The translations under genes and the position numbers were made by a program. The notes under the pieces were generated by a model. That model saw only the letters and a program-made list of their open reading frames with translations. It did no database searches and had not been told where the DNA came from. From NCBI RefSeq assembly GCF_000384965.1, contig NZ_CM001844.1:124001-188000 (forward strand): DNA of 64,000 nt, given 5' to 3'. This document shows positions 62,454 to 64,000 of this stretch, piece by piece; the first letter of the stretch is position 1, and the number at the start of each line of letters is the position of its first letter. Source of the DNA: Bartonella bovis 91-4 (GTDB taxonomy: Bacteria; Pseudomonadota; Alphaproteobacteria; Rhizobiales; Rhizobiaceae).

Positions 62454-63011
62454 ATGAAACGATCTAGATTTGCTTATTTTATTTGTTCTTCTCTGTTTTT
62501 ACTAATTATTACAGGGGGGATTTTTATTTTTAATGATGCAATTTATAATTATTTTGCATCGGTTCAACATTCTTATACTGCAGATAATGATTTTAAAGAA
62601 AAGCAGGATCTATCTCACAATTATCTATCGTTAAATGAGCGTCTTCAACAAGGTAATATTGAAAATGGACGTAAAATTTTTCGTCAATGTGCTCTGTGTC
62701 ACACTTCTGGGCGTGATAATTCTAATCGTGTTCTTGGTCCAACACTTTGGGAAATAGTAAATCGCCCCTTTGCGAGTGCAAAAGGTTTTACTTATTCAAG
62801 AGTATTACGTGAAAATTCTAATGAAAAATGGGATTTTTCCACTTTAGATCGCTATCTTCAATCACCTCGTAAAATATTTCCAGGGACAACTATGTCGTTT
62901 CGTGGGATTAAAAATGATCAAGATCGTGCTGATCTTTTACTCTATTTACGCAGTCTATCTGATCACCCCGTTGCTTTACCACGAGACAATGAAGATGCTA
63001 AACAAAATTAG
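62454..63011 (+). CDS. Membrane-anchored class I cytochrome c (CycM type)
   Basis: 185 residues. An N-terminal anchor is at about 8-27, then a linker, then a cytochrome c domain with the heme-binding CALCH at 79-83 and the distal methionine M147 in GTTMSFRG. Similar proteins (CycM/c552) shuttle electrons between the bc1 complex and terminal oxidases. Heme attachment would rely on the Ccm system encoded at 6.4-9.3 kb. The divergent kdsB neighbour is as in other Rhizobiales. Confidence 0.92.
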   Translation: MKRSRFAYFICSSLFLLIITGGIFIFNDAIYNYFASVQHSYTADNDFKEKQDLSHNYLSLNERLQQGNIENGRKIFRQCALCHTSGRDNSNRVLGPTLWEIVNRPFASAKGFTYSRVLRENSNEKWDFSTLDRYLQSPRKIFPGTTMSFRGIKNDQDRADLLLYLRSLSDHPVALPRDNEDAKQN

Positions 63012-63149
63012 TTTGTGCCAGAAGTTTCAACTTTACAAGCATGTGTAGTTAGTTTTATTTGTGATTTGGATTTTATCAATTTATCAGAAGAGTTGTGATC
63101 AATGTATTGTTTAAATTGATGTGATGTGACTTGATCAAAAGGTAAAAAA

Positions 63150-64000
63150 ATGGTGGCCTATATTTTGTGGCGTCTCTTGTTAATTATACCGACACTGATT
63201 GGTATTTTAACGGTGACATTTGTCATTGTACAATTTACGCCTGGTGGACCTATTGAAAATATTATTGCTCAATTACAAGGAATGGGTGGTGATGCTGTAG
63301 GACGGGTGGCTGGTGGTAGTAGTGATCTTGGTCTTTCTTCTGATAGTGTTTTTAACGATGCGCATGCTGGCTTATCTTCTCATGGGAGTTCTAAATACCG
63401 TGGAGCACAAGGGTTGGATCCAGAATTTATAGCCAAACTTGAACGGCAATTTGGTTTTGATAAGCCACCTTTGGAACGTTACTTGACGATGCTTGGTAAT
63501 TATGTGCGTTTTGATTTTGGGGAGTCTTATATACAAGGGCGTTCAGTTATTGAGTTGATTAAGGATGCTCTACCTGTTTCTCTTTCTTTTGGTTTTTGGA
63601 ATTTGCTAATTTCTTATGCTATTTCCATACCATTAGGAATCCGTAAAGCTCTTAAAGAAGGGTCTGCTTTTGATGTATGGACAAGCGCTATTATTGTTAT
63701 TGGCTATGCAATTCCTAATTTTCTCTTTGGAATTTTTTTAATGGTTTTTTTTGCTGGAGGGTCTTTTTTTGACTGGTTTCCATTAGGTCATTTGACTTCT
63801 GATAATTTTGATAAATTATCCTTTGGAGGCAAGATATTAGATTATCTGTACCATTTGATTTTGCCATTGACAGCGATGGTCATTTCTTCTTTTGCTACAA
63901 CAACCTTGTTGACGAAAAATTGTTTTCTGGAAGAAATTCGCCAGCAATACGTCATTACAGCTCGTGCGAAGGGTTTAAGTGAACACTCGATTCTTTATGG
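63150..64000 (+). CDS. yejB: ABC transporter permease YejB, partial
   Basis: Begins at an ATG at 63150 with AAAGG upstream (MVAYILWRLLL) and is open to the window edge (283 codons seen). After helix 1 and VQFTPGGPIENI there is a long periplasmic insert of about 50 residues (GMGGDAVGRVAGG to GLDPEFIAKLERQFG), as in YejB. Then come the helices and the permease loop ITARAKGLSEHSILYG. YejABEF imports oligopeptides and microcin C-type compounds. The 3' end and partner genes lie outside. Confidence 0.9.
   Translation, partial: MVAYILWRLLLIIPTLIGILTVTFVIVQFTPGGPIENIIAQLQGMGGDAVGRVAGGSSDLGLSSDSVFNDAHAGLSSHGSSKYRGAQGLDPEFIAKLERQFGFDKPPLERYLTMLGNYVRFDFGESYIQGRSVIELIKDALPVSLSFGFWNLLISYAISIPLGIRKALKEGSAFDVWTSAIIVIGYAIPNFLFGIFLMVFFAGGSFFDWFPLGHLTSDNFDKLSFGGKILDYLYHLILPLTAMVISSFATTTLLTKNCFLEEIRQQYVITARAKGLSEHSILY

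Noticed and set aside
1..64000. CRISPR arrays, tRNAs, rRNAs, insertion sequences, prophage
   Set aside because: No regularly spaced repeats, no T-loop-like GTTCRA motif in a cloverleaf context outside genes, no transposase or phage genes seen.

Overview
This is core chromosome of an AT-rich alphaproteobacterium of the order Hyphomicrobiales (Rhizobiales). The best fit is Bartonella. Three things point there: rhizobial-type genes (gcrA, irr, a Tim44-like protein, the ccmABCD-ccmG block), rhizobial gene order (argD-argF-hslO, fabI-fabB-fabA/irr, rimP-nusA-ylxR-infB-rbfA-truB, phoH-ybeY-corC-lnt-XRE-metK-trmB, tsaB-rimI-miaB, recR-ybaB-dnaX-ffs), and signs of a host-adapted, shrinking genome (a decayed argF, missing biosynthetic neighbours, long AT-rich spacers without genes). 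I see no prophage, insertion sequence, CRISPR array, tRNA or rRNA. The species assignment is inference.

Layout. 0.2-1.5 kb: a Tim44-like protein and an Smr protein. 1.6-4.6 kb (minus): hslO, argF pseudogene, argD. 5.0-5.5 kb: gcrA. 6.4-9.3 kb (minus): the cytochrome c maturation cluster ccmA-B-C-D-G. 9.6-22.4 kb (plus): acnA, rpsT, dnaA, dnaN, recF, aroQ and the quinol oxidase operon cyoABCD. 22.5-25.2 kb (minus): the fatty acid set fabA-fabB-fabI, divergent from irr at 25.5 kb. 26-31.5 kb (minus): an SH3 envelope protein, NlpC/P60, pepB, coaA and an asparaginase. 31.7-33.6 kb: hslVU. 34.6-37.3 kb (minus): rpsO and pnp. 37.6-39.3 kb (plus): an MFS transporter. 39.4-48.4 kb (minus): the translation/transcription block truB to rimP, then trmB and metK. 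48.6-56.1 kb (minus): an XRE regulator, lnt, corC, ybeY, phoH, miaB, rimI, tsaB. 56.5-60.5 kb (minus): a YeiH-family protein, recR, ybaB, dnaX, then the SRP RNA gene. 61.6-64 kb: kdsB (minus), a membrane-anchored cytochrome c and the start of yejB, which runs off the window.

How the parts fit. A heme/iron theme recurs: ccm genes, aconitase, a heme-copper quinol oxidase, a cytochrome c and the iron regulator Irr. An Irr-box-like palindrome lies between ccmA and acnA. Amino acid biosynthesis looks eroded (argF broken; no his genes near coaA/hslV; no pheA by kdsB), while an aminopeptidase and an asparaginase are intact.

The most unusual local structure is just upstream of rimP. A good sigma70-type promoter is followed by a 12-codon leader ORF that spans a terminator-like hairpin, and its stop codon overlaps the rimP start codon (TAATG). 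This looks like an attenuator for the nusA-infB operon. I found no clearly novel multi-gene system; most of the window is conserved housekeeping DNA.
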